In this document: piece by piece, positions 1-6,585 of the stretch
Position numbering within the stretch: position 1 is the stretch's first letter
Layout of the letters: every line of letters starts with the position of its first letter
Assembly: GCA_003454415.1 (NCBI GenBank)
Contig: DMKG01000041.1
Coordinates: 1 to 7,777 of the forward strand
Origin: Alphaproteobacteria bacterium
Lineage (GTDB): Bacteria > Pseudomonadota > Alphaproteobacteria > UBA11222
Reading direction: 5' to 3'
DNA length: 7,777 bases
Translations under genes and position numbers: made by a program
The notes under the pieces: model-generated
Seen by the model: the letters and a program-made list of their open reading frames with translations, nothing else
Database searches by the model: none
Told to the model about the DNA's origin: nothing

Positions 1-2246
1 TCCTTGCGGATATCGAAATAGAACGCCGACAGATCCACGGCGCAGAAATTCAGCAGCGCCGTCATCAGCCGCGCGAAATCGTAATCGAGATACGCCTTGC
101 GCACCAGCGCATCCAGTTCCCGCAGACGGTGCAGCACCAGGCGCTCCAGCTCGGGCATCTGCTCCTGCTCCACACGCGCGGCCGGGTCATGATCCGCCAG
201 CGCCCCCAGCATGAAACGCAGGGTGTTGCGCAATTTGCGGTAGGCGTCGGTGTTGGTTTTCAGCACTTCCTGACCGAAACGGATTTCATTGGCGTAATCC
301 GAACTGGCGGCCCAAAGGCGCAGGATTTCCGCGCCATTCTGTTTGCCGACATCGATAGGGGAAAGATCGTTTCCCAGGGATTTCGACATCTTGCGCCCGT
401 CTTCCGCCAGCAGGAAGCCATGGGTCAGCACCGCCCTGTAGGGCGCGACGCCGCGGGTGCCGCAGCTTTCCAGCAGCGAGGAATGAAACCAGCCGCGATG
501 CTGGTCCGTGCCTTCCAGATACAGATCGGCGGGGCTGCGCAGATCCGCGCGCTGCTCCAGCACAAAGGCATGGGTGCTGCCGCTGTCGAACCACACGTCC
601 AGAATGTCGCGCACCATTTCATAATCGTCCGGGGCATGTTCCGGCCCCAGGAAATGAGCGGCGGGCAAAGCATACCAGGCGTCGCAGCCGTCCTTTTCCA
701 CCGCCGCCACGATGCGCGCGTTCACGGCTTCATCCCGCAGCAGTTCGCCTGTTTTCCTGTGCACGAAACAGGTCAGCGGCACGCCCCAGGCGCGCTGGCG
801 CGACACTACCCAGTCGGGGCGGTTCTCGATCAGCGCGCGAATCCGCGCCCGGCCCGATTCCGGAATCCATTGCACCTGGTCGATCGCCGCCAGCGCCTTT
901 TCGCGCAGGCCGTTCGTGGTCATGGAAATGAACCATTGCGGCGTGTTGCGCAGGATCAATGGCGCTTTCGACCGCCAGGAATGGGGATATTGATGGCTCA
1001 GTTTTCCGCGCGCCAGAAGGCTGCCGGCCTCTGTGAGCGCCTGCATCACCGCCGCATCCGCATCCCCCGGCTTGCCATCGGCCTTCAGCACCCGCTTGCC
1101 CGCGAACAGCGGCACTTCCGGAAGGTAAACCCCCGCCGCATCCAGCATGAAGGGGGCGGGCAGCCCGTGTTTCTGCCCCAGTTCGAAATCGTCCGTCCCA
1201 TGACTGGGGGCGATATGCACAAAGCCCGTGCCGGCGTCATCGGTAACGAAATCGGCGGGGTACAGCCGCACAGCGTATCCATACCCCCTACTGTCCAATG
1301 GGTCGAGGGGATGACGGCAGCTAATTGATCTGAGGGTTTCCTCCGATATATCGCGCAGCCTTTCCCAGGCTTCGATTTTGGCGTCAATCCTGACCTGTTC
1401 CGCCAGCGCATCCGCCAGCACCAATTTTTCGCCGTCCGCCATCTGATACAGGCCATAGGAAATGCGTGGCGAATAGGCGATGGCGCGGTTGGCGGGGATG
1501 GTCCAGGGGGTGGTGGTCCAGATCACCACAAAGGCGCCAGACAGATCCCCTTCCTGCGGTTGCGCGACCGGAAACTTCACCCAGATCGTGTTCGACACGT
1601 GATCGTGATATTCGACTTCGGCCTCCGCCAGCGCGGTTTTTTCCACCACCGACCACAATACGGGCTTGGAGCCGCGGTAAAGCCCGCCATTCATCACGAA
1701 TTTCAGGAATTCCTGCACGATCCGCGCTTCGGCGTCATAGGCCATGGTGGTGTAGGGATGCGCCCAGTCCCCCAATACGCCAAGCCGCTTGAACTCCTCG
1801 CGCTGCACATCGATCCAGTGGGCGGCGAAGTCGCGGCATTCCCGGCGGAACTCCACCACCGGCACTTCGTCCTTGTTCCTGCCCGCCTTGCGGTATTTTT
1901 CCTCGATCATCCATTCGATGGGCAGGCCATGACAGTCCCAGCCCGGCACATAGACCGCGTCATAGCCCATCATCTGCCGGGAGCGGTTGATGATGTCCTT
2001 CAGGATCTTGTTCAGGGCATGGCCCATATGCAGATGGCCATTGGCGTAAGGCGGGCCGTCATGCAGGATGAATTTCTCGCGGCCCTTGGCGTCCGCGCGC
2101 AACTGCCCATGCAGATCGCCGGCCTCCCAGCGGGCCAGCCATTCCGGCTCGCGCTGCGGCAGGCTGGCGCGCATGGGAAAATCCGTTTTCGGCAGAAAGA
2201 TCGTGTCTTTATAGGCCGGGCGGCTTGTGTCTTTGGTATTGGACAT
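1..2246 (-). CDS. ileS: Isoleucyl-tRNA synthetase, C-terminus cut by the left window edge
   Basis: Cytoplasmic class I aminoacyl-tRNA synthetase that charges tRNA-Ile with isoleucine and hydrolyses mischarged Val-tRNA-Ile. About 748 residues are visible; the family is usually around 930-960, so roughly 200 residues (anticodon-binding end) lie off the edge. In order: the family-typical start [15 protein letters not shown] (about 14-27); the HIGH signature as HMGH at 73-76 within [14 protein letters not shown]; the editing (CP1) domain with [13 protein letters not shown] at about 243-255 and [15 protein letters not shown] at 336-350; WFDSG before the second signature; and KMSKS at 619-623. I followed one frame across these motifs and checked the less familiar stretch 1245-1380 codon by codon: there is no stop or frameshift. 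The start ATG at 2244-2246 has no clear Shine-Dalgarno, but the conserved N-terminal block begins just after it. An ankyrin-protein gene lies 99 bases upstream on the same strand. Confidence 0.97.
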   Translation of the reverse strand, partial: MSNTKDTSRPAYKDTIFLPKTDFPMRASLPQREPEWLARWEAGDLHGQLRADAKGREKFILHDGPPYANGHLHMGHALNKILKDIINRSRQMMGYDAVYVPGWDCHGLPIEWMIEEKYRKAGRNKDEVPVVEFRRECRDFAAHWIDVQREEFKRLGVLGDWAHPYTTMAYDAEARIVQEFLKFVMNGGLYRGSKPVLWSVVEKTALAEAEVEYHDHVSNTIWVKFPVAQPQEGDLSGAFVVIWTTTPWTIPANRAIAYSPRISYGLYQMADGEKLVLADALAEQVRIDAKIEAWERLRDISEETLRSISCRHPLDPLDSRGYGYAVRLYPADFVTDDAGTGFVHIAPSHGTDDFELGQKHGLPAPFMLDAAGVYLPEVPLFAGKRVLKADGKPGDADAAVMQALTEAGSLLARGKLSHQYPHSWRSKAPLILRNTPQWFISMTTNGLREKALAAIDQVQWIPESGRARIRALIENRPDWVVSRQRAWGVPLTCFVHRKTGELLRDEAVNARIVAAVEKDGCDAWYALPAAHFLGPEHAPDDYEMVRDILDVWFDSGSTHAFVLEQRADLRSPADLYLEGTDQHRGWFHSSLLESCGTRGVAPYRAVLTHGFLLAEDGRKMSKSLGNDLSPIDVGKQNGAEILRLWAASSDYANEIRFGQEVLKTNTDAYRKLRNTLRFMLGALADHDPAARVEQEQMPELERLVLHRLRELDALVRKAYLDYDFARLMTALLNFCAVDLSAFYFDIRK

Positions 2247-2345
2247 GAACAGGATAAAGCACGGATAGGCCTGTGAAAGCAACTGGCGCCTGGAGATCAG
2301 AAACCGAAATAGCGCAGGAATCGCAGCTTTTTCAAATTGCCCGCA
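2247..2345. other. Short intergenic gap between the ankyrin gene and ileS
   Basis: These 99 bases separate two genes on the minus strand. I see no strong hairpin, no T-run terminator, no T-box-like leader and no convincing ribosome binding site before ileS. Any -35/-10 match here is poor, so ileS may be read through from the ankyrin gene or use a promoter I cannot recognise. Confidence 0.5.
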
Positions 2346-2987
2346 TTAGTCCCCGCCGGCCTCCTGCAGAAGTTTGACGACCTGACGCTTGCGGGCGTTA
2401 TCCGCATGCCAGAGCGCGGTATGGCCTGAATAATCGGTGGCGTTCAGGTCGGCCTTGGCGGCGATCAGCACCCGCACCGCGTCGGCGGCCCCGATCCGCG
2501 CGGCTTTCATCAGGGCGGTTTCCCCTGTAGCATCCGTACGGTTGGGATCCGCATTATACTCCAGCAGCAGCCGGATCATGTTGCTCTCACCCAGCTCCGC
2601 GGCCGCGATCAGAGGGGTTGTGCGTTTCTTTCTATCGAACAGATTGGGGTTTGCGCCCTTTTCCAGCAGAAACCGCATCACGGCGACATTTCCCGCACCC
2701 GCCGCCAGCAACAATGCGGGATTGCCACGGCCATCACGGGCGTTGACGCTTTCGCCGAGCAGGAATGCGCCGCGCGCGCCGGACACATCGCCGCTCCTGG
2801 CGGCGTCGACAATGCTGATCACCGGCGAACCCGGCGACTGTCCCCTTCCGCCGGGTAGAGGATCGCCATATCCGCGCCGCGCGGTGCCCTCATCGATGAC
2901 CCTTGATGGCGCTTGCGCTTGCACGGCAGGCGACAACACCAGCAGGGCGCTTAAAATTCCACAATGAATATGAGATATTCGCAGCAT
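2346..2987 (-). CDS. Exported ankyrin-repeat protein
   Basis: A 213-residue protein with an apparent Sec signal peptide: a short basic start (MLRISH), a hydrophobic stretch at about 9-21 and a likely cleavage after AQA (24-26). A low-complexity Gly/Pro/Arg linker follows (about 27-55). Four to five ankyrin repeats then fill the rest, roughly 56-85, 87-118, 121-152, 154-185 and a shortened last one from 187. Typical repeat signatures are seen, such as GNPALLLAAGAGN with LLEKGANPN, TPLIAAAELG with LLEYNADPN, and GETALMKAARIG. Ankyrin repeats bind proteins, so the product is probably a periplasmic binding or scaffold protein; the partner cannot be told from the sequence. I chose the ATG at 2985-2987 because it starts directly at the signal peptide. 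An in-frame ATG at 3044 would add 19 residues before the signal and would overlap the start of the divergent Sco gene. No strong Shine-Dalgarno is seen at either. Confidence 0.85.
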   Translation of the reverse strand: MLRISHIHCGILSALLVLSPAVQAQAPSRVIDEGTARRGYGDPLPGGRGQSPGSPVISIVDAARSGDVSGARGAFLLGESVNARDGRGNPALLLAAGAGNVAVMRFLLEKGANPNLFDRKKRTTPLIAAAELGESNMIRLLLEYNADPNRTDATGETALMKAARIGAADAVRVLIAAKADLNATDYSGHTALWHADNARKRQVVKLLQEAGGD

Positions 2988-2998
2988 GCCGACGGACT

Positions 2999-3030
2999 TT
3001 GTCCCCTTTTCCCGCAGAACACTATATAAC
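2999..3030 (+). promoter_or_regulatory. Possible promoter for the Sco gene in the divergent region
   Basis: The 50 bases between the two divergent starts contain TTGTCC (2999-3004) and TATATA (3023-3028) with an 18-base spacer, a fair sigma-70-like arrangement pointing at Sco. TATATA is its own reverse complement, so the same site could serve the ankyrin gene, but I see no good -35 for that direction. The implied start site would leave almost no 5' leader before the ATG at 3038. Inference only. Confidence 0.3.
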
Positions 3031-3037
3031 AAGGCGC

Positions 3038-3655
3038 ATGACATTGCCTAGACAGCGTATCCTGATCCTCGCCCTGACCGCTCTGGCCGCCACTGCCTTG
3101 CTGCTGATGCTCTGGATGCGTTTCCAGAGCTCACCCGGAGCCGGGTCAAACGCCGCCCCCGACATCGGCGGTCCCTTCAGCCTTACGGCTTCTGACGGTC
3201 AGCGAATCACCGAGTCCGCCCTGACCGGCCATCTGAGCCTGGTCTATTTCGGCTTTACCTCGTGTCCCGACGTCTGCCCCACGGAATTGCAGAATATTGG
3301 CGCCGCCTTTGACGCGCTGAACGGAGAGGATCCCAAAAAACTCGCCAGGCTTCAGGGCCTGTTTATCACCATAGACCCGGAACGCGACACACAGGCGGCG
3401 CTGGCCGATTACATGCCGAATTTTCACCCCAGGATTATGGGCCTGACCGGCTCGCCTGCTGAAATCGCCGCCGCCGCCAGAGCCTACAAGGTCTATTTCA
3501 ACAAGGCTCCACAGGACCAGGACACGCAAAGCTATCTGGTCGACCATTCCGGCATCGTCTATCTGATGGGGCCGGACGGAAAATTTCTGGCGCATTTCAG
3601 CCCGAACACCCCGCCGGATCAGATCGCCGCCAAACTGCGCGAATATCTGTTTTAG
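3038..3655 (+). CDS. Sco/SenC-family copper chaperone for cytochrome oxidase assembly
   Basis: A 205-residue, membrane-anchored, thioredoxin-fold protein of the Sco1/SenC/PrrC family. The N-terminus has a transmembrane segment at about 8-27 after the basic MTLPRQR, which places the rest in the periplasm. The copper-binding set is complete: C76 and C80 in TSCPDVCPTE and the distal His at 170 in VDHSGIVYLMGPDG. FITIDPERDT (109-118) is also typical. Known members deliver copper to the CuA site of cytochrome c oxidase subunit II or keep its cysteines reduced. No cox genes are in the window, so the oxidase partner must lie elsewhere. The ATG at 3038 is chosen because it starts just before the anchor; the frame stays open upstream to 2903 but that extension runs into the ankyrin gene's signal-peptide region. 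A weak AAGG (3031-3034) lies three bases upstream of the ATG. The family name is secure; which paralogue it is cannot be told. Confidence 0.95.
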   Translation: MTLPRQRILILALTALAATALLLMLWMRFQSSPGAGSNAAPDIGGPFSLTASDGQRITESALTGHLSLVYFGFTSCPDVCPTELQNIGAAFDALNGEDPKKLARLQGLFITIDPERDTQAALADYMPNFHPRIMGLTGSPAEIAAAARAYKVYFNKAPQDQDTQSYLVDHSGIVYLMGPDGKFLAHFSPNTPPDQIAAKLREYLF

Positions 3656-3673
3656 CGTTCCGATGTAACCGGG

Positions 3674-3697
3674 GAAGCGGCCAATCGATGGCGCTTC
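3674..3697. terminator. Hairpin between the convergent Sco and hypothetical genes, possible terminator
   Basis: GAAGC (3674-3678) and GCC (3680-3682) pair with GGC (3690-3692) and GCTTC (3693-3697), giving an eight-pair stem with one bulged G and a seven-base loop, 18 bases after the Sco stop. A second GAAGC at 3703-3707 could compete for the same GCTTC. There is no T-run on either side, so this is at most a weak or factor-dependent terminator shared by the convergent genes. Confidence 0.35.
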
Positions 3698-3724
3698 ATC
3701 CGGAAGCCTGAAACCGCGAATCTG

Positions 3725-4387
3725 CTAATTCCCGGCGCCGGGCGCCAGATGTTTGATGGGGTCCGTGCCGCCAAGGGTGCGGGCGAGGGCGTCGAATGTC
3801 GCCGGGTCCAGCGCGCCCGCCCTTGACACCTGGGTCTTGTAGGCCGGCGCCGGAAGAACCAGTGGGATATGCTCTTCCGCCTCGGGCTTTCCCTGCGGGA
3901 TCACGCGGACCTGACCGCGGTATTCCGGTTCCGCTGCGGGTGCTGTCGCGATCGCGGTTTCTGATGTCCCGTCTTTTTTCTTGCCGAGCGCCGCGCTCAG
4001 CACCCGGTCGCCCACATCCTGGCCTGTGGTCTTTTCCAGAAAGGCGTTCACCATCGCCCCCGCGAGACCGATCACGCCAAAAAACAGGCCTCCGCCGGCA
4101 ATCCGGCTTGCGGGGCCAAGTTCATCCCCGGTGATGCGCCGGTAAATGCTGGAAACGATAGGAATATGCTGCAGCGGATTGATGATGTCGATCAGCGCCC
4201 CAAAGGAGAATCCTCCCGTCCTCTCGCGCGCTGCGCCGGAAAGGCTGGCGCCCGCTTCCCCCCTCTCCGCAAACGTGCCGCCCTCATAGGGCGTCAGGCG
4301 GCCGCGCAGCGGGAAGGCGTAATAACTTCCGCGCACGGGGGGGGCCTGGAGGGGCGGGGGACTGAAGGCGGGGGAATCGATGGTCAT
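3725..4387 (-). CDS. Uncharacterised protein with a proline-rich N-terminus and a Gly-rich hydrophobic core
   Basis: A 220-residue protein whose function I do not recognise. Residues 1-60 are proline- and glycine-rich and probably disordered. The part that looks folded is about 63-130. It has the block IDIINPLQHIPIVSSIYR (66-83), then ITGDELGPASRIAGG, then a Gly-rich hydrophobic stretch (about 96-115), then LEKTTGQDVGDRVLSAALG. I have the impression that similar 'INPLQHIP..S.IYR..TGD' blocks occur in other alphaproteobacterial hypotheticals, but that is from memory. The rest is an Ala/Pro/Glu linker and a short C-terminal segment (LDPATFDALARTLGG). There is no signal peptide; the hydrophobic stretch is short and Gly-rich, so membrane association is possible but not clear. 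The ATG at 4385-4387 has a well-placed AGGA five bases upstream. It lies downstream of ribA on the same strand, with 127 bases and a hairpin between them, and is probably expressed separately. Confidence 0.8.
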   Translation of the reverse strand: MTIDSPAFSPPPLQAPPVRGSYYAFPLRGRLTPYEGGTFAERGEAGASLSGAARERTGGFSFGALIDIINPLQHIPIVSSIYRRITGDELGPASRIAGGGLFFGVIGLAGAMVNAFLEKTTGQDVGDRVLSAALGKKKDGTSETAIATAPAAEPEYRGQVRVIPQGKPEAEEHIPLVLPAPAYKTQVSRAGALDPATFDALARTLGGTDPIKHLAPGAGN

Positions 4388-4392
4388 TGAAA

Positions 4393-4396
4393 TCCT
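4393..4396 (-). promoter_or_regulatory. Shine-Dalgarno AGGA fixing the start of the uncharacterised gene
   Basis: On the minus strand AGGA is followed by five bases and then the ATG at 4387. It is one of the few clear ribosome binding sites in this window and supports the start, including the proline-rich N-terminus with its homopolymer tract. Confidence 0.6.
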
Positions 4397-4474
4397 GGAT
4401 ATTGCTGGTTCACGGCATGAAGCTGCAAAACACAGACCATAAAAAATCGAATGAAATCAATGAATCCGGGGGTT

Positions 4475-4507
4475 AATTCCCCTGCCCGCCCCGGCAAGGG
4501 GGCAATT
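4475..4507 (-). terminator. GC-rich hairpin just after ribA, possible terminator
   Basis: Starting eight bases past the ribA stop, AATT-CCCC-TGCC pairs with GGCA-(A)-GGGG-(GC)-AATT around a CGCCCC loop, with small bulges. No T-run follows directly on the ribA strand; the nearest T6 is about 30 bases on (4441-4446). The CCCC at 4479-4482 could instead pair with the G5 at 4468-4472 around TTAATT, so two exclusive folds are possible. Probably a transcript-end structure, but not a textbook intrinsic terminator. Confidence 0.4.
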
Positions 4508-4514
4508 CCTGCCG

Positions 4515-5642
4515 TTACAGCAGATGACCGCTCTTGTCCCGTTTGGTGTTGAGATAGAACCAGTTGTGCTCATTGCTTGGGAAGTGGTGCGGCACCCTTT
4601 CCACAACCTTGATATCCTGGGTTTCCAGCCCCGCCACCTTGCCGGGATTATTGCTCATGAGGCGCACCTGGCTGACCCCCAGCAGTTGGAGCATGCGCGC
4701 AGCCGGCAGGAAAATCCGTTCATCGACGGAAAAGCCGAGTCTTTCATTCGCCTGATTGGTGTCAAATCCCTGATCCTGCAGGCGATAGGCGCGGAGCTTG
4801 TTGATCAGCCCAATGCCACGGCCTTCCTGCGCCAGATAGAGCAGGACGCCGCCCCCCGCCTCATTGATCTGTTTGATGGCGCCCTGCAACTGCTCGCCGC
4901 AATCGCATTTCATGGAGCCCAGCAAATCCCCGGTGAAACATTCCGAATGCAGCCGCACCAGAACCGGCTGATGCCGGTCGGGATCGCCGATCACCAGGGC
5001 GAAATGCTCCGGCCCGCCATCTTTCGCGCGGAAAGCGATGAGCCGCGCCTGTTCCGCGCCATGCAGCGGCACGCGCGCGCCGGTCACCTGCGCCAGCTCG
5101 CTGGCGGCCGCCACGTCATAATCCAGAATCTCCGGCGCGGAGACGCAAAGCAAGTGATGATCCCGGGCGAATTCATCCGCCGGCGCCGTTGCGGGCAGCC
5201 GCGCCGCGATGACAGCGGGCAGTAAATGCGCCAGTTTCGCCAGTTTGATCCCGGCGGCCCAGGCGTTTCCTTGCAGGGTGCGCAGGCTCTGAAAGGGACC
5301 GCGCAGCGGCAGTTCAAGATCCCTGGAGGGATCAGCCAGGTCGCGGGCGTTTTCAGCCGTCTCCCAGCCCCCCTTTCCCTTTTGCGGCAGCAGCACCACC
5401 TCTGGCGTGTACAGGCGGATTTTCAGGCTGGCCGCCCTGTTGTGGGTCAACGCCAGATGCGCCTGTTCGCCGGCGCTGTCCGTCACGGCCCGCAGAACGG
5501 CGGGCTCCGCCAGCTCCGCCGCCAGCGCCACGATGGGGGACGCCTCCGGCTCGGATATCACGACGGGAAGGGCGCGGCGAAAATCGCTGATCGCGCGCTC
5601 CACTTGCGTGATTGATGAGATCCGGAAAGGTTTCGCTGTCAT
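4515..5642 (-). CDS. ribA: GTP cyclohydrolase II with a degenerate RibB-like N-terminal domain
   Basis: The C-terminal half (about 190-375) is GTP cyclohydrolase II, the cytoplasmic enzyme that opens GTP to start riboflavin synthesis. It shows the zinc ligands C235, C246 and C248 (HSECFTGDLLGSMKCDCG), the loop QEGRGIGLINKLRAYRLQD (272-290), the LGFSVDER segment (302-309) and the SNNPGKV motif (330-336). At 375 residues it is far longer than the roughly 200-residue E. coli enzyme. The extra N-terminus (about 10-75) resembles the start of DHBP synthase (RibB): AISDFRRALPVVI and LAAELAEPAVLRAVTD match RibB spacing, but the acidic DDEDRENEGD-type active site is replaced by SEPEASPIV, so it should be inactive. 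The ATG at 5640-5642 is chosen because the homologous region follows at once; the frame also reaches a GTG at 5717. Neither has a good Shine-Dalgarno. There is no recognisable FMN riboswitch upstream. Confidence 0.95.
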   Translation of the reverse strand: MTAKPFRISSITQVERAISDFRRALPVVISEPEASPIVALAAELAEPAVLRAVTDSAGEQAHLALTHNRAASLKIRLYTPEVVLLPQKGKGGWETAENARDLADPSRDLELPLRGPFQSLRTLQGNAWAAGIKLAKLAHLLPAVIAARLPATAPADEFARDHHLLCVSAPEILDYDVAAASELAQVTGARVPLHGAEQARLIAFRAKDGGPEHFALVIGDPDRHQPVLVRLHSECFTGDLLGSMKCDCGEQLQGAIKQINEAGGGVLLYLAQEGRGIGLINKLRAYRLQDQGFDTNQANERLGFSVDERIFLPAARMLQLLGVSQVRLMSNNPGKVAGLETQDIKVVERVPHHFPSNEHNWFYLNTKRDKSGHLL

Positions 5643-5824
5643 GACGTCAGGCCAGAATGCTTTCCGGCTGGCTTTCCAAGGATGCGCGGAATAAGGCTCA
5701 TTGGTGACAAAATGCACATGGGCAGTCCCGCCGCAAGTCCTAAATTACTGGTTAAGCCTGTGGATGCGGCGGAGTTACAGCGTCTTGCCGGTCCAATTGG
5801 ATTTTCAGACCGGGAGGGAATAGA
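5643..5824. promoter_or_regulatory. Divergent control region between ribA and the response regulator
   Basis: About 180 bases between two divergent genes must hold the promoters of both, but I find no convincing -35/-10 pair on either strand. Visible elements are a 10-base perfect palindrome TCCAATTGGA (5792-5801), which could be half of a regulator site, and the GGAGGG ribosome binding site at its right end. A possible small ORF (5712-5876, plus) runs through part of it. Confidence 0.4.
5813..5818 (+). promoter_or_regulatory. Shine-Dalgarno GGAGGG for the response regulator's upstream start
   Basis: GGAGGG is followed by six bases and the ATG at 5825, an ideal spacing. A second, even better core AGGAGG (5856-5861) lies inside the reading frame, 11 bases before the in-frame GTG at 5873. 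Two usable initiation sites therefore compete, and this site is why I prefer the ATG. Confidence 0.55.
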
Positions 5825-6574
5825 ATGGCGCTTATTCGCGAATGTGACCATCGTCAGGAGGACCAAAAACGGGTGAGCCCAGTTAATCTTCAAAAACATA
5901 TTCTGATCATAGACGATGACGTGTTGCTGGCGCAGTCGCTTTCTGAGCAATTCAATTTGCATAAAGAGTTCACACCCCATCTTGTGCATACGGCGGCGGA
6001 AGGACTGCAATGGGTCAGGGACGCCAATGCGGATCTGATCCTGCTGGATGTCGGCCTGCCCGATATGGATGGCCGCGACGCCTGCAGGGAGATGCGCAAG
6101 ACGGGAGTCAAATGCCCGGTGATCATGCTGACCGGGGCGGATTCGGAAGCTGACACCATTCAGGGGCTCGAAGCCGGCGCCAATGACTATGTGACCAAAC
6201 CCTTTCGCTTTGGCGTCCTTCTGGCCCGCGTGCGGGCCCAGTTGCGTCAGCATGAACAGAGCGAGGACGCGGTGTTCAATATCGGGCCCTATCACTTCAA
6301 GCCAGCCGTGAAATTGCTGCAACACCAGCAAAAGGCCGGCGGCAAGATCCGTCTCACGGAGAAAGAGAGCGCCATTCTGAAATTTCTGTACCGGGCGGGC
6401 AATCAGGTGACCAGCCGGGAAGTGCTGCTGCATGAAATCTGGGGATATAATCCGGCCATCACCACCCATACGCTGGAGACCCATATCTACCGCCTGCGCC
6501 AGAAGATAGAGGAAAACCCCTCTCAGGCGCGCCTGCTGATCACCGATCAGGGGGGCTACAGGCTGTGTCCGTGA
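5825..6574 (+). CDS. OmpR/PhoB-family response regulator, orphan
   Basis: A two-component transcription factor of 249 residues from this start. The receiver domain (about 24-142) is intact: acidic pocket D30-D32, phospho-acceptor D75 (LILLDVGLPDMDG), T103, switch aromatic Y122 and K125 (YVTKPF). The winged-helix DNA-binding domain covers about 150-249, with LTEKESAILKFLYRAGNQVTSREVLLHEIWGY and the recognition helix THTLETHIYRLRQKIE (214-229). It should be phosphorylated by a histidine kinase and bind DNA as a dimer. No kinase gene is next to it, so the partner is unknown. Start: ATG 5825 has GGAGGG six bases upstream. GTG 5873 (233 residues) fits the usual family length better and has AGGAGG eleven bases upstream; it cannot be excluded. 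The gene is divergent from ribA and ends 11 bases before the convergent hydroxylase gene. I cannot name the regulon. Confidence 0.93.
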   Translation: MALIRECDHRQEDQKRVSPVNLQKHILIIDDDVLLAQSLSEQFNLHKEFTPHLVHTAAEGLQWVRDANADLILLDVGLPDMDGRDACREMRKTGVKCPVIMLTGADSEADTIQGLEAGANDYVTKPFRFGVLLARVRAQLRQHEQSEDAVFNIGPYHFKPAVKLLQHQQKAGGKIRLTEKESAILKFLYRAGNQVTSREVLLHEIWGYNPAITTHTLETHIYRLRQKIEENPSQARLLITDQGGYRLCP

Positions 6575-6585
6575 ACATGTCCGGC

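Noticed and set aside
129..1328. Long open frame (399 codons) on the plus strand
   Set aside because: It lies wholly antisense to ileS, whose motifs and frame are certain. The translation is rich in His, Arg, Gln and Gly with no recognisable motif, as expected for the antisense of GC-rich coding DNA.
1260..1380. Suspected frameshift or insertion in the ileS editing domain, because the sequence [25 protein letters not shown] looked unusual
   Set aside because: Codon-by-codon reading shows no stop, and the same frame holds the HMGH motif, the [12 protein letters not shown] motif and KMSKS. It is a normal variable stretch.
1560..2276. 238-codon open frame on the plus strand
   Set aside because: Antisense to the catalytic N-terminal half of ileS; no motif and no ribosome binding site of note.
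4524..5225. 233-codon open frame on the plus strand
   Set aside because: Antisense to the GTP cyclohydrolase II domain of ribA; it only mirrors that gene's codon bias.
5643..5824. FMN riboswitch or CtrA-type site upstream of ribA and the regulator
   Set aside because: No conserved FMN-riboswitch core is visible on the ribA strand. The GGTTAAG near 5750 lacks the second TTAA half at the right spacing for a CtrA site.
5639..6484. 281-codon open frame on the minus strand
   Set aside because: Antisense to the response regulator, which has full receiver and winged-helix motifs. The reverse translation shows no domain and its end intrudes into ribA.
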